Shown here: positions 44,363 to 57,660 of the stretch, one piece after another | Layout of the letters: every line of letters begins with the position of its first letter | Position numbering within the stretch: position 1 is the first letter of the stretch | Source: Polytrichum commune | Lineage: Eukaryota; Streptophyta; Polytrichopsida; Polytrichales; Polytrichaceae | Direction of reading: 5' to 3' | Assembly: GCA_950295325.1 (NCBI GenBank) | Contig: OX485806.1 | Coordinates: 3,410,001 to 3,474,000, forward strand | DNA: 64,000 nt | Program-made: the position numbers and the translations under genes | Notes under the pieces: generated by a model | What the model saw: only the letters and a program-made list of their open reading frames with translations | Databases searched by the model: none | What the model was told of the DNA's origin: nothing

Positions 44363-46130
44363 ATATAACTAACAGCTTAGAGATTTGGTGGCGGTGGCGA
44401 GAGCAGGGCTTGTGGGTGGATGGTAAGTTCAACAACCTACAGTGCAATTGAGGTCTCTTTACATGCTGGGTAGGTTAAAGATTCCTGACAAGAATCAGCT
44501 TTTTCAGGCTATGAACGAACAACCAGAAATTTAGTGGAGCAGTAGACAGCCTGATTGATGAAATGACTTTGATTACAAAGTCCATGAAGCCAAAAGGCTG
44601 AGATTATGTGCGTAGTTGCATTTTAAATCATAGTTTGTTGGCTGTTTGATATGGCAGGCTCGTTTGTATATGCTCTATAAAGTCATCAACATTGTTTGTG
44701 AGACATGATGAGAACAGTTAAGCTCACTTGGTGTCTATTCCACATGTGAACGTTTTCGGCGGAGAGCAACTGTGGGAAGAAAAGGTTTTGAATGTTGGTT
44801 ATTAGGATATATAGTGGTCTTTAAAATGAACAATTTCTTAAACTGAAGACTCAGTACTTAGACATCAAGTTGGTTGTCCTTGACATAAGATGTATCATAT
44901 TGAACCGTAAGTCATGCGAATACCATGTCATCCTAGCTTCCTTGGCCCCATCATATCAATACTTCCTCTAACCCTAAACCCTAAATTCAAAATGGTGACC
45001 AATTCATGATTAATGTTTGTCTCTTGTTGTTTTTGTCCGATGGAGACCATCTGAAGTTGATCACTCTCAATGTTAAAGAAGCTTATTTGATGATGACAAA
45101 CTCGAGAATTAAAATGGTCATCATTGGCCTAAAACGAGAGAAACATTAGTTATGTGTTGGTGATATTTTGAGTTGGCAAGCCATTCTGTGTGATGGGAGT
45201 AAAAGGAGTCTCATTTCTTTATCAGAGCTTTGGACTTCATATGTTGATCTTTATTTTTGGCCGATTAAAATGGTTACCAACATTGTATAATAATTCCAGC
45301 CAATGTTAGATAGGTTAGAGCAAGAGGCACAAGCCTTGTTGAGGCAACCTTTGAAATGTTGAATTTCAAGTAACCCTTAGGAGAGAACACTGCTTAAAGC
45401 TCAAACTGGAGTTTTCACCTACTAGGTTCATGTCTTTAATTTTATGGGTTCATTACAAAACATCAATATGGAATTGTGTATTTGAAATGGTTGGTTACAG
45501 AAAGTTAGCATTCAAAACAACTTCATGGTATGATGTTGTATAGTCATTAATGGTTGGCGATTGTTTTGTTGCGTTTGGATACCATCATTCTAAGCTTTGC
45601 AACCAAGAACCGACCAAGTGAATCCATGTGTAATATTTTTTATGGGCCAATTTCTGCACATCACATGATATAAAATAGTATATGTGGCCAATACAATGAG
45701 ACAATTTCCTTACCTTCCAATGTTGTGACATACACCAATGGCCGAGTATAGTATTGCTCCCTTACTATAGATTGTATAGAAATTGTGCAAGACAAAGTGC
45801 AAGGGATCAAGCATGGCACAATATTGCAGCTAAATGAATGGCAATGCAAATATTTGACAGATGAAGCTCTTTTCCAAAGTAAAGAGTGCCTTGTAGCGCA
45901 AGGGTCTTGAAAACAATCTCATGACATTGAACGTGAAGTGCTTACCCATGTGCGTACAACTGTGACACGAGTAAAGATGTTGGTTGAAAGTTGTTGTGGG
46001 AATTCATCTTGGTTTGTTGCAGCCATGAAGGTGGCATATATTATAGAAGATGCTATTGCCATTACTTTTGATCTTGATTAATGGACGTTCTTGTTGGACA
46101 TTGCAATTGATGTTGTTAATGAAGCTCTCT
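44363..46130. other. Intergenic DNA
   Basis: No gene recognised. Two telomere-type CCCTAAA units at about 44973-44987 are too few to be a telomeric tract. Confidence 0.5.
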
Positions 46131-46137
46131 TGAGAGT

Positions 46138-46275
46138 GAAGGAACTACTCAAGACGGAAACTTGATTTCTTGAAGGAACTATTCAAGACAGAAATGTGAT
46201 TTCTTGAAGGAACTGCTCAAGATGGTAACTTGTCTTCTTGAAGGAACCACTCAAGACGGAAACTTGACTTCTTGA
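46138..46275 (+). repeat. 34-bp tandem repeat, four units
   Basis: Four copies of 'GAAGGAACTACTCAAGACGG' plus 'AAACTTGATTTCTT' with a few substitutions each. They lead directly into the LRR pseudogene and may be a decayed part of it. Confidence 0.8.
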
Positions 46276-47130
46276 AGAACTCCTCAAGCTTAGGAAGCTA
46301 GATTTCTTTGACAACGCTTCATTTGCGAAGTTGTTTGAGCTTGACCACAATACCAAAGGGTTTTGGGAACTTGACTTCGATGACAACATTTGATTTGCAA
46401 AGTTGTTTGAGTTTATTAATGATACTAGAGGGATTGGGAATTTTGACTTCTTTGACAACCCTCAATTTGGGTAATTGTTCGAGCTTGACAACAATACTGG
46501 AGGAATTGGGCAACTTAATTTCTTTGACAACCTTCCATTTATGAAATCGTACAAGCTTGATGACAATACCAAAGGGATTGGGGAACTTGACTTCTTTGGC
46601 AACCCTGGATTTGTCAAGTTGTTTTATCTTGACAAAGATACATGAGGGATTGGGCAACATGGTATCTTTGACAATCATATAGTTGAGTTGGTGTAGTAGC
46701 TTGACAAACATACCAAAAGGATTGGAGAACTTGACTTTTTTGACGACCCTTAATTTATGGAGTTGTTTGAGCATGACAACAATACTAGAGGGATTGAAAA
46801 ACTTGTCTTTTTTAAACAACACTTGATTTGTGAGGTTGTTCAAGATTAACAACTATACCAACTCAAGATTAGGGAATTTGACCTCTTTGACAACCCTCGA
46901 TTTGCGTAACTATTTGAACTTGACAATGACATGAGATGGATTGGGAAATTTGACTTCTTTGACACCACTTAATTTGCAAGGTTGATTTAGCTTGACACCA
47001 ATATCGAAGGGATTGGGAACTTGACTTCTTTGACAACATTTTATTTGTGAGGTTGTTAAAGCTTGACAACGATACCAAAGGGATAAGAGAAATCAACTTC
47101 ATTGACAACCCTTCGGTTACATGGAAATGG
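46276..47130 (+). pseudogene. LRR-protein pseudogene (72-bp LRR units)
   Basis: About eleven tandem ~72-bp units on the plus strand, each reading roughly LTSLTTL-x-L-x-x-C-SLTTIPKGLGN. The best frame is 46308-46544 (three to four full units). Later units are broken by stops (46545, near 46830, and several at 46900-47080) and small indels. The 24-residue unit is like the LRRs of NLR or receptor-type proteins and recalls the regular 'GNLTSLTTL' LRR proteins of mosses and other non-seed plants. No kinase, NB-ARC or signal sequence is adjacent. The antisense ORFs over this block are shadows. Confidence 0.75.
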
Positions 47131-47222
47131 TAATTTTGGTGCCAAAACTATAATTTCCAAAATTTTGGAAACTTTTGATTTTTTGTTTAAAGAGTCCACT
47201 ACATTGATAGTGTACAATGAGT

Positions 47223-47239
47223 GGGGGGGGGGGGGGGGG
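47223..47239. repeat. 17-G homopolymer
   Basis: An uninterrupted G-run following AGT, followed by AGGGCTCAGGTCACTACCC. Shorter G-clusters follow at 47343-47352. It resembles the ends of the G-capped elements at 38 kb, but no partner C-run was found nearby. Confidence 0.8.
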
Positions 47240-47369
47240 AGGGCTCAGGTCACTACCCATGACCTTGGATTTTATCTTGATTGGCTATAAACGGGCAAGT
47301 GGAAGCCAAGTCACTACATCCCAACCCCCATTTACTCATGGCTGGGGGAGGGGGCATGTGATGTGGGGG

Positions 47370-47820
47370 TCAAAGGATTGAGGAACAAACTTGAATGCTT
47401 ATCATACCCTCTCCGTTGCTTGGCCGTACTCCAACAAGCTTCGTGCCCCCAAGCGCTCCGTCCACCTCCGCTTGTTGTCCTTCTGCCGATCCCCACAACC
47501 TTGCTCTCCTTTGTCGCTCCTGCAACGTCCACATGTGTGGCCGTTCCCAAATCCTCCATGCCTTCGCTCCACCGTCCAATTCCCACAATGGCTCCCCTCT
47601 TATACCCTTTGCCCACAAACCCACCTCTCAAAGTGTTATGGTCAAGATTAAGTTCATGCATGCCCCAAAGAATAACAAGGAGCTATCAAGTCAAGCTTGC
47701 CCAATCTATGTTTCCCCCATGCCTCGCAATCATAAAAGAATACCACATTCATCCAATGGATCTGTATGTACATCAACTTTAACCCCATTTACAAATGCTA
47801 TGTGCAATTAGGTTGACTTC
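47370..47820 (+). other. GC-rich block with overlapping ORFs, not recognised
   Basis: Several frames are open on both strands through a C-rich stretch (47400-47640), the longest being 139 codons at 47363-47782. The translations are Ser/Pro-rich with no motif or domain I recognise, and frames on both strands are equally open, which points to composition rather than coding. Possibly a decayed exon. Confidence 0.3.
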
Positions 47821-49480
47821 AGGAATAGGTTGCCTCTTTACCCATGCAAATCACCTTGTTTATCTATCTGTATATGGCAATCACAGTAAAAGAAAAATTC
47901 CTGTATTTTTGGTGGTGTGTGTAACAAATTTTCAAAATAGTGTGGAATGTCGATAAATTAGTGTGGGGCAACCTAATTGCACATATCAGTGGATATGAGC
48001 TTTACATTTTACAGTCGGCTTGTTCTCACAACGATTGCTTGCATTTAGATCATGTACACAGTAATGCTGGCTCTTCTCTGGCAGTTGTTCTAGGTGTCTC
48101 AAGATTCTCAACAATATCATTAGACTCCCCAAAACTGCACTAAGTGCAAAGCTTAGCATCATGATTGGTACAAGGAACTATACCAATCGAAGCACAAATC
48201 TGGAAGTTTGTTCAGAAATCCAAGCAACACTGTTTTGTTTCTGTTCCCAAGTTGACAATTTTTTGGTTCTACCTTCAAGAAAGGACAATACTGTCTGATG
48301 CAAGAGCAAATCTAGCGTATCATGTAGTTCAGCTACCAACATCATGAGAATCTATGTATTTCTGCAATAATTTCCCAAGAAAGTCGTTTTGCAGGTTCCG
48401 AGGCCATTATTTCTTGTTGAATCAGAGCAACACAGTATGTGACATAATTTCTCTCGTGAAGCCTGAAGGGATCCACTCAAACCCCCCTTTTAAGTTCCGT
48501 ATTGCAAGAACACCATCCACATCATCAAATTTTGCAGAACTCTGTTACTCATGCACATGATGAGCTCAATGAGGAAGTAGTCATAAGTGCTTGCCCTGGA
48601 TTGAATCCAGTACTAGTTTATTTTGGCCCCTGTGAACTTTCATTCCAGAAAATCTGATTCATTTTCTAAAAGAACTGAAGATCTCTATGCCACCACCTTC
48701 TTGTGTAGTTCTATGCATGAAGGCCACTCAAAAAGATTCTGCAACAATCTCCAAAAGTGTCGTAGAAGGTTTTCAAAGATTGAAAACCTTTACAACCCCC
48801 TCCCTCTTTTCCCTCAAAATGAACGCCATGATCCATGGGGAGAGATCATGCCTATCTTTGAAAAGGTGCATCATTTTGAGGGACAAGAGGGAGGGGGTTA
48901 GGAACTATTTGAGCGGCACAGAATTTTTTTCCTTGATCGAGTTTTCGTTTATTGAGGATGATGTGGGTGAGGTATTTAATACAGATTTGAGAAAGTGTTC
49001 TCATAAATAACTAAATAATTTTTTTTTTGTCAGAGTTAGAGAAGCAATTAACTCAACTGCCTCTGGAGGTTGGTTCTACAAATGGGAAACCCGACCGCTT
49101 GTTACAGATGAACTGATTAAATCTGAGAAATACCCAGTTCAAAGTTCAGGATATTAGACACATTGCCAGTCTTTTAAAAGAATCTGCAGAATATACCTTA
49201 CATTTGTAAAGAAAAACACAAAACATATTCACATGTAATGGTTGGACAGGAAACATTTGGATCTCGACCAAGTTTGCCCAGAATCTCTCCAGGCAGTAGC
49301 TTTGGTTGCAAGTTACAAGCCTCCGGAGTTGTGCCTCAATTTGAACACCAGCACGATCTGGAACGATTTCGAGGAGCTTGTCATGTGTTTGCAAAGAATC
49401 AATTAAGTGATCATGGCTCAAAGACAACCTTGCTTGCTCTCAGGTCCGATCAATCTGATGTAATTCTTGAGTGACCTAGG
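47740..49480. repeat. Segmental duplication, copy 1
   Basis: Several blocks recur in the same order at 51000-52430: 'GCAATTAGGTTG..TT' (47806), 'GTGTGGAAT.TTGAT' with 'GTGTGGG.CAACCTAATTGCACAT' (47940-47985), and 'AACATGTAA..GGCTGGA ... GGATCT.GACCAA' (49230-49270). Open frames inside are short and unrecognised. The minus-strand ORF 49146-49427 covers the last block but shows no known motif. The two copies may be the remains of a duplicated gene. Confidence 0.5.
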
Positions 49481-50999
49481 TTGACTTAGTACGAATTTTG
49501 CAGGCGTGTGTCCTTCAAGTGTTTCATGTCACTCTGCAGGCGCAGGTGCCCATGAATGGTACAACCTTTAATTCGTACCCACCGAATGTGAGACTCAAGG
49601 GTTTAAGTTAATTAGTGGGGGAATGATTGACAAGGAAGCTCGTGAACCATCTCCGTGCATGCTGCACCCGGCAATTTTCGACTCTGACGCTTTCACGTGC
49701 CTTCTTCAAGTGAGCGCTAAGTAGCAAGGCATCAATTGCAACAGCACCTGAAATGCTGTTTACACACACGATACAAACTATGATGGTTGATGGTTGTAAT
49801 ATATGCACATTCTTCAGTCCTACCGCAGACACACCCACCATCCTCATTCCAAACTACCACCATAATGAGTTTCGTGCAACGCGTCATTTTTGTCACTGGA
49901 AAAGCTTGCGAATCTTCCACTTGTGGTATAATAAGGGTCATTGATTGTGACCGCAGCCGCAACCACAAACTGCATCTGGTGTGTAAACAACAATGGAGAG
50001 TATATATGAAGAGTAGTGAATCTTGGGTTTTTTTTAAAAACCAGGTAAGTAACCTGATTTTCACAATTGTTGTTGCTTGGAGAATAGAGTTATCCAATGA
50101 CTCTCAGGGCCAAACTCTGGGTGAGTTGGCTGAAAGGTGAGTCCAGTAGCTTATGACATACAAAGTGACTCAAGTTTATTAAGATTTCAGGGTACACTAG
50201 AACATGCTAAAAGATTGAGGCCATGTTATAAGAACCCAACTTTTAAGCTTGTCATACTAGGTCTGGTGGGCCAAGCTTGCCTTGCATAGGTCAAGCCAAG
50301 GACATGGTCTTTCATCGTCTATCTTCTATGCATTTACGATTGGTTGGCGTAAGAAGGCGAGCTCACCATTTCCCACCTTGAAGGCTTTTTTGGTTCCTAC
50401 ACCTACAAAAAGAAAAACAGACAAGATAATATGCACTTGCCAATACAGAGACCTCTTAGGATGAATAACATTTGGAACATGTGAATTAATCTACAAAAAC
50501 CACAAATCTTTGCTAGGGGTTTTGTTCTAAGAGGATGAGTTTCAGTAGCATCATGAAACCTACACATAGACCATGACACATCCTCCTCTTGAAATTATTG
50601 AATCCATACTAGAGGTATATGGAAAGTCCTTGAAAGAGGCACCTTCACAAAGTTTGATGCCTATTTGAAGGATCTTTTTGTTGATTGTTCATTGATTCAA
50701 AGCTTTCGACATTGGAGCCAAAAAGTTTAAACATGGGTGAAACTCCTTGTACCATTGTTTTTCATTGCCATGATTCTTTTTGAAACAAATTTAGGGTTTA
50801 GTATATAAAATAGGTTCGACCTGTTGCCACTTTAAACCTTGGCTGGACCTATGCAAGTGCATTTTTTCTTGTCCATTTAAGTGGAAAATGCTTCCAAAAA
50901 CTCCCCTATGCTTTTGTATTGATGCAAAGAGCAATTCATCCATAATCTCTAGTTTTTGACCATGAGCAAACCGGTTATGTAGTCTGAAATTGCCCAACT
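49481..50999. other. Intergenic DNA
   Basis: Short overlapping ORFs on both strands at 49600-50140, none recognised. No repeat seen. Confidence 0.45.
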
Positions 51000-52430
51000 T
51001 GTCTACATTGATACATTATGCAATTAGGTTGCCTTTGCAAACATGTTGTCTCTTCACCCATGCAAAATACTTCATGTTAGAAACAAATTACAAAATCTTA
51101 TAACTTTTTTTGTTCATCCATATATACACTACAAGCACATGCATCCTGGCCAATTGACATGTGTCGTTGGAAAATTATCCAGAGTCACTAGAAAATTTGT
51201 AAATCTACCAAAGTGATAGATCTACATATTTCCCTTAGTGACACAGATTGATCATCTAGGACTCATAATGCTAGTAGTGAGAAACCACAATAAAAAAATA
51301 AATTATATTTTATGACTTTGGTAGTAAAAATTCAACATGGTGTGGAATATTGATATGTTAGTGTGGGACAACCTAATTGCACATCTTGGTGTTGTAATTC
51401 CTTACAGAATAACGCCTCACATAAAAAATTGCATTGATGTAAAATTTTCTCCTTTGAATAGCCACAGTGTAGGCCTCATATTGATTTATTCTATTTGTTG
51501 GTGACCTAGCAACATCAAAAGAATTTGAGCTGGCTTTTGTAGGAACTGGGGCACCTTTGGAATGTCTTCAATCACATAGTATTTTCCATGAACAAAGGCA
51601 AATTGTAATGAAGTTGTTGAAAGATGCCTGGCTTGCAAGTACTGTATAGAGTCATTTACTGACTCTCCTGCCTTGAGTTATGAGACCTCAAAGTACGAGA
51701 GACAGACCTCCACGACCAAGTTTGTCCACATGCTAAAGAAAAACTACGTCAACATTGTCACATTTCGCATGCACCAATTCAATTGCACAATGGATTGTTG
51801 GTACTTTGCACTCCGCGATGCAAGGTAGGTATGTGCTGTTATTTGGTTCATTTTTTCAATGTTCTCCAACTTCTACCAATTAGATTTACACAATGAAACT
51901 TGTATTGCATTAACAAATCTACAATGAAGCACCATGAAATATTGGATTATGAATTAAATCTCACATGATTCAGTTATGCTTATTGGAAGTGCATGTTTGT
52001 TGATTCCTTAACTAGATACACAAGTCTTGATCCAATTGTGTTGAATGTGGAATAAAGACGTAGTCTAATCGCTTTTAAACGTGTGTCTATACATCATTTG
52101 TTCTTTTGATCTTCACTTAAACACACACCGATCAGATGTAGGTGTAGAGTTAAGAAAAGTAACCAAATAACACTTGCATATGAGTGTTGCATGCAACAAC
52201 CATCTTAGTGTAGACCTATGTCCGGGAAGAACCGGCAATTGGTTACATATGAACCGGTTGAAGTTGGAGACTTCAGGAGAATTATTGATCATTTCAAAGG
52301 AATCTATAGAATCTACCTCAATGAATAAAGCAAAACCGGAAGATGTCAACATGTAACTGGCTGGATTTAGAATCACTGGGATCTTGACCAACTATGCCCA
52401 AAAACTTTTTGGGCACTGGTGTAGACTATC
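51000..52430. repeat. Segmental duplication, copy 2
   Basis: Counterpart of 47740-49480, much diverged: 'GCAATTAGGTTGCCTTTGCAAAC' (51020), 'GTGTGGAATATTGATATGTTAGTGTGGGACAACC' landmarks (51341-51375), and 'CATGTAACTGGCTGGATTTAGAATC ... GGGATCTTGACCAA' (52350-52395). It contains no intact ORF. Confidence 0.5.
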
Positions 52431-53543
52431 GAGATATCTTCCTCTAACTCTTGCAATAATTCATCATTTGTGTTTGTTCCATAATTGTCATCGGAATCCA
52501 CAAAAGGTACATAATCCATGATACTAATGGCGGAAAGGGTTACGAATAATGATGAAACCTCTCACAAAAATATGAAATCCTACCACTTGAAGAAAAACCA
52601 AAGCTATTGAGCTCCGAAATCCTTCTCAAGTGTGTTGGTCCCAAAAAAAACATTGGTTGGGTTTGCAATGGGAATGGGCATGGGGAGCATAAGGTATAGG
52701 GAAACACATGGCGGTTTGCAGGTGGCTCAAGCTAGGCTAGGCCGGCTGGCGGCAAGGGAGGTGTCATTGTCAAGTGTAGTTTGGCAAGCCATTGATAGGC
52801 CTGGGAAACATGTGTTCAGACCTCATAAGTTTTGATGTAGCTAAACTCCATGTTTAGAGTCCAAGTTCGGGCTTTAGAGCTTGAGACTTTAAGGATAACT
52901 TTAATGGAAGAATGTTACCACTTCTTACAAAAACCTCCATCATTTAAGTGGGTGCCATTGGAATATTGAGTGAGTGATCTCACATGAAAACCAACCTTTA
53001 GCCCACCACGTTACCATAGACGATAAACATATCTAACACGTATTAACTCAAAACTTGAGCAAAGTGCCACTTGTTGCTCTTTCATTAGTCGCAACATCCA
53101 TAAAATTCCACGTGTCACCTTAAAAAAAACCAACATTTCAACACCAAAGTGGCAAACCCACTTATCACCTACAATATGGTATGCAGGTGTTATTCGGTTT
53201 ATTTTTCTTAACCGGACCTATATTTGGCTAGTGTGGTGCTAGGTAAGAATCAAAGAACAAACACCATAAAGACACATGTTTAAAAGAGATAGGACTACGC
53301 CTTCACCTTTTATTAAGTACTCCACACTCTATAGTGAGCACAATTGGGAGGACATACGTATTCCATTAAGAAATCAAGGAACATGCACTTCCGATAACCA
53401 TGACTTGATCAAGGGAGTTTTTTTTTTCTAATCCACTTTTGTGATTGCTTCATTGAAGATTTGCTAATGCAACACAAGTTTCGTTGTGTAAATCTAATCG
53501 GTAGATATTGGAGAACATGAAAAACGAATTGAACAATACCATA
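52431..53543. other. Intergenic DNA
   Basis: No gene or repeat recognised. Confidence 0.5.
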
Positions 53544-54240
53544 TAAGGTAGAGGGTGCTAAAACCAACACCCCATCCAAAACCAACACCTATAAATGCCT
53601 CCCAATTGGCAACACTCTACGACCTTGAACCATACCCGGCAGTGTAGGAGTGTCTGGGCCCACAGAGTGACGGTTTTAGGTGCCATTAGTGGTGCCACCT
53701 CATAGTGGCCTCCATGACCTTCATGTAGGGTATGTAACGGGCTCCACTCTATCTCGGGTTGGTTCAAGGTGGGATTAGGGTGGCTTGTCAATGCCTATTC
53801 TAGTCATTCTATTACGCCAAGGAGGTAGGCCCACAAAGCACAAAAGGGTCATTTCCCGGGATGCAAGGTGATGGTTTTGCAAGCGAACCGGGAGGGATCA
53901 TGGAGGTAGCCCGTGTGGCTTTGCATACCATTACTACTTGGGCTTTGATGTAGTTTGGGTCTAGTACCCAGCTATGTTGTGTTGGTTCTAGGCAATGAAG
54001 GTGGGGGTCCTCATCATATGTGAGGTTGCCATACACGGGGCCTATGGATTGGTATAAGGAAGCTAGTAGTTTTGACTTTGAATATTCATCAAATATTCAT
54101 TTGAGACTAAATTTATTTTTTCTTTCTTGATACCTATGTTTAGCCCAAAGGCTAATATGAATATATATTTTATATATCAACCACATAGCCATATGTATGT
54201 GCAATAGCTTAAAGTGTTGGTTTAAGCACCCTCTACCTTA
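53544..54240. mobile_element. TIR element, copy B (697 bp)
   Basis: Same ends as copy A (TAAGGTAGAGGGTGCTAAAA ... AGCACCCTCTACCTTA) and near-identical interior, but without the internal duplication of the 'TTCCCGGGATGCAAG' unit. Both copies are preceded by CCATA. The sequence after the right end differs (GTGTAAT for A, CCTTGCA for B), which fixes the boundary. The orientation is the same as A, about 33.3 kb away. Confidence 0.85.
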
Positions 54241-54887
54241 CCTTGCATCAAGAAGCTTTCCTTCAATCCTCAATGCATGGGGTGGGGGCACATGTGGATT
54301 CTCCCTTGCAATTATTAACAAGGTGTGGTGGGCCTTTAGCCTTTTGTGCCTCATATCAGGCCCTTGACTTAAACCTCTCAGGTGCCCAAAGGGCCCACCC
54401 AGAATATTTGACTTAAAGCCTCTAATGATTTGAACTTTGGGATTCCTTGATAGCTATGACATGCATAACATTATTAAGTAATGTGCATTAGTGAATCTAC
54501 GATGAAGCATCAAGCAAAAATTATATGGAGAATCGTATTTCTCTTGATTTAGTCATGACTATCATAAGTGCATGTTTGTTGTTTTTTTTTAACCCAAATA
54601 CAAAGGTCCTCCCAATTGTGTTCACTATAAAATGTGGAGTAGCTAACAAAATTTGAGGATGTAGTCGAATCTCTGTTAGATACGTGTATTCATGGTGTTC
54701 GATTTTTGATCCTTACCGAACCACACACCAATTCAATATAGGCCCGGGTCCAATTAAGGAAAGTAACCAAATAGCACCCGCATATCTCAGTAGAGTGCTT
54801 ATAAGTCCAAGCATATTGTCACCTTCTAAGAATCAGGCCAATCAAAAGGGGTAGAATGGTATGCTTTAGCCCCGCTTTAGCTTTTAA
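54241..54887. other. Intergenic DNA
   Basis: No gene or repeat recognised. Confidence 0.45.
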
Positions 54888-55113
54888 CTACACTAAATAT
54901 GATATTTAGTACCAATTACTATTTGGAATTACACAAAGCTATATCTTTTGCCATGGATGTTATTTTTTGCTAAGTAAAGATGTTAATGGTCTATAATGTC
55001 CAAACGACCAATTCAACTATTGTTGGGGAAAAAAGGAAAAGAAGGGAAAAAAACAATCATAACATTGCGTAATTCCAAATAGTAAGTGACACTAAATACA
55101 ATATATAGTGTAG
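54888..55113. mobile_element. Small inverted-repeat element (226 bp)
   Basis: CTACACTAAATATGATATTTAGT ... TTACTATTTGGAATTAC on the left is inverted on the right, giving arms of about 48 bases with a few mismatches. The end motif CTACACTAAATATG also opens the element at 63150. Non-coding. Target duplication not clear. Confidence 0.7.
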
Positions 55114-56670
55114 CACTACATACATCATGTGGTAAAGGCCCTATAAATCCAAACTCAACTAATCAAAATAAGTAACTTTATGAATTACAAATTCGTGGTC
55201 ACGTCTACGGAAACTCGATTATTGCGCAAGTGAAAACAAAGATGATTATAGTATATATTATAAACGACTATTTTCAACGACTTGACTTTGAAAATAACAT
55301 CAGAAACCCCAAATTAGTGCAATGAAACATAGTTGGAATGAATTGACCGTCAATCTTATAGGAGACTTGTCTTTACTAGAGCCCCTTCAAGCATGATGAA
55401 CGAGTTTACACAGACACCATGAATCTCAAGCCATAAAGTGGGTGTAGATTCATATGATTTACTAGGTGCTACAATCAGGCCCATCTATGTACACATACTT
55501 CGGCTAGTGTGTGATGATTTGAAGTGACGATTTTTTGTTCCAATGCCCACACTACTTACGATACTTCGAATGTCAAAATGCCCACATAATTCGAAGACCT
55601 GAATCTTGGCACATTATACATTATCCACTCAAAGTCCTTAGAAGGAGAATATCCATAGTAATGTTATTAAATAGGGCTTTTGTTGAAAAGGCGCTACACT
55701 GTTACTTCCATCTGGTATAAGGTGGCCCACACTATTCATTATCGACCAACGTAACTGATTTTGCAATCATTGGGTAAACAAATAGAAAGGCATGGGATAG
55801 TTGTTATTACATGATATAAGTCACGAGAGTGAGTCATTCTAAGAAACATGGTGCACTAATTCTAATGGTGTAGGCTAAAAACCCAACCCTAAACTGTAAA
55901 CTAACTTGAGAAAAAGTTTCTAGGGAACATGATCTTTTTTTCTTTTTTTCTCCAAATTGTCGAGATAGTCACACTAGTGAAAATTATTGAAGCGATGAAA
56001 AGTACACATTGGTAATAATAGATATTCATTTCTTCCAAAAAGTGAGCACATTTATCCAAATCTAGAGATTTCATCTAATTTTATGGGATTTTGATAGTTG
56101 TCTGGTGATCAACAGAGGGGTGAAGAAACGATTGAATATTACATTTTTCTATTTTAGTATTTGAATTTAGTGATGAGTCGCACCAAAGAAAGTCGATTTG
56201 GGATTTGAATTACATGGTTTGGATCCTCAACTTCAAGTGTGAAGAAACATAAATTTCGTATCATGTCAACCCTATTCTAGAAAGCCATTGTAGCCCACCT
56301 TACTCGAAATCATTTTTTTCCGGCAAACATAACGATAGATGCTTTAGTGACATTGTGTCATGTCAGACAATACACTAGGTGCACACAATTTCAACTATTT
56401 CATGATCAAACCCTCAAGCCTTTATTGGAAAATCAAGTAAGTCTTTGGAAGTTGAGTATGCAAGGGCCTTGTTGCACTAGGAGATCATGGTATATCTTGC
56501 GATGTTGTGACAAATGAATGCATTACCCATGTATTTGCCGTTCGGGTCCATGTTGGCATGACAATATAAGACAGAGGTGACGTTGATGGCATGGAACAAG
56601 TCTCAAAGGGAGTTGGTGATGTGCTCCTACAAATAGCTCGTGTTCACTCCTTTGATGTAGATAGGTAGGC
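55114..56670. other. Intergenic DNA
   Basis: No gene or repeat recognised. Confidence 0.45.
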
Positions 56671-57054
56671 TTAAGATGCAGGCCCAGGCTTTGTCCATAG
56701 ATAGTTTGGGGTCCACGTTGATAGGTAGAAAGACATCGAGTTTGATATGTCTAAGCATGGTGGACATTTTAGTAGTTGGTTTGTTCTCGTTTTGGTCATG
56801 AGGAAGAGGGATGCGTATTCATAATCATTGGAGGTCTTCTCGAAATGACAAATTTCAAGTAGGGTCCTTGCCAAATAGTTATGTTGGATAAACCTAACAA
56901 CCAACACACCTACCCCTTGGCCTTTGAGGCTATCACCTTTGGCCCTAAGTTTCAGATAATGAGTTGAGGAAAGGAAATCAAAGTATTTCTCAATGTCTTC
57001 ATAGATGAATTGTGAATATGAGTTCAAGTATGAATGTCTACTGCCAGTAAGCAA
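56671..57054 (-). CDS. Unrecognised 127-codon ORF
   Basis: A minus-strand frame of moderate complexity containing 'YEDIEKYFDFLSSTHYLKLRAKGDSLKGQGVGVLVVRF' and 'NYLARTLLEICHFEKTSNDYEYASLF'. It looks more like real protein than the surrounding low-complexity frames, with mixed charged and aromatic residues. I cannot name a family. There is no convincing start context and no intact extension upstream or downstream, so it may be one exon or a relic of an old mobile-element gene. Confidence 0.3.
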   Translation of the reverse strand: MLTGSRHSYLNSYSQFIYEDIEKYFDFLSSTHYLKLRAKGDSLKGQGVGVLVVRFIQHNYLARTLLEICHFEKTSNDYEYASLFLMTKTRTNQLLKCPPCLDISNSMSFYLSTWTPNYLWTKPGPAS

Positions 57055-57643
57055 TGGGTAAGCATATTTTTGTGGATGTCAGAGGTCAACCTTTAAATGC
57101 TTGGTCCAAAATTTGTCCCTAGGGACTATTATAGATGAAGGCCATTACATGCCTAGATAACGTCTGACCGAGTTCTATGTTCATAAGTGCAAATCTAGCA
57201 ATTCTTAGCTCCTCGATTTTGGATTTTGGGATTGTGTAAGTAGTGTTGAATTGGATTTTGAATATGGCGTCATGGAGCAAGGTAGGTATCTTTATCTATT
57301 TCCTAATGGGTGGGAAGTTGAGTGAAATGCATTGTTTGATTCGGAGCTCTATCGAGTTTGTACGGCGATAGGACGGACTAGGGGACGTGCGGGAAGGAGT
57401 TGTAGCATGTAAGAATATGTTGAGTTCTAATGATGAGTTTCCTAGTGCTAGTAGTTCATGTTTTGTGAGAACGGTATGAGGGAGGGGGCTAGGGGGAAGT
57501 CTACTTTGGTATATAGACTTTGGAGGATATCATAGCCATACCATAGAAAGTTGTCAAGGGATTTGTTAGGAATTTGGGGAGTGAGGTCTGATGGAACACC
57601 TAATGTTTTTCGTGAGATACGTGGAAGTGTAGGTGTTGGATTT

Positions 57644-57660
57644 GGGGGGGGGGGGGGGGG
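57644..57660. repeat. 17-G homopolymer
   Basis: An uninterrupted G-run followed by AGGGGGATC. It creates a poly-glycine stretch in one plus-strand ORF (57551-57757) that I do not consider coding. Confidence 0.8.

Noticed and set aside
44970-44990. Interstitial telomere
   Set aside because: Only about two CCCTAAA units; chance level in AT-rich plant DNA.
47332-47811. Protein gene in the GC-rich block
   Set aside because: Comparable ORFs in four frames and no recognisable motif; kept only as a low-confidence region.
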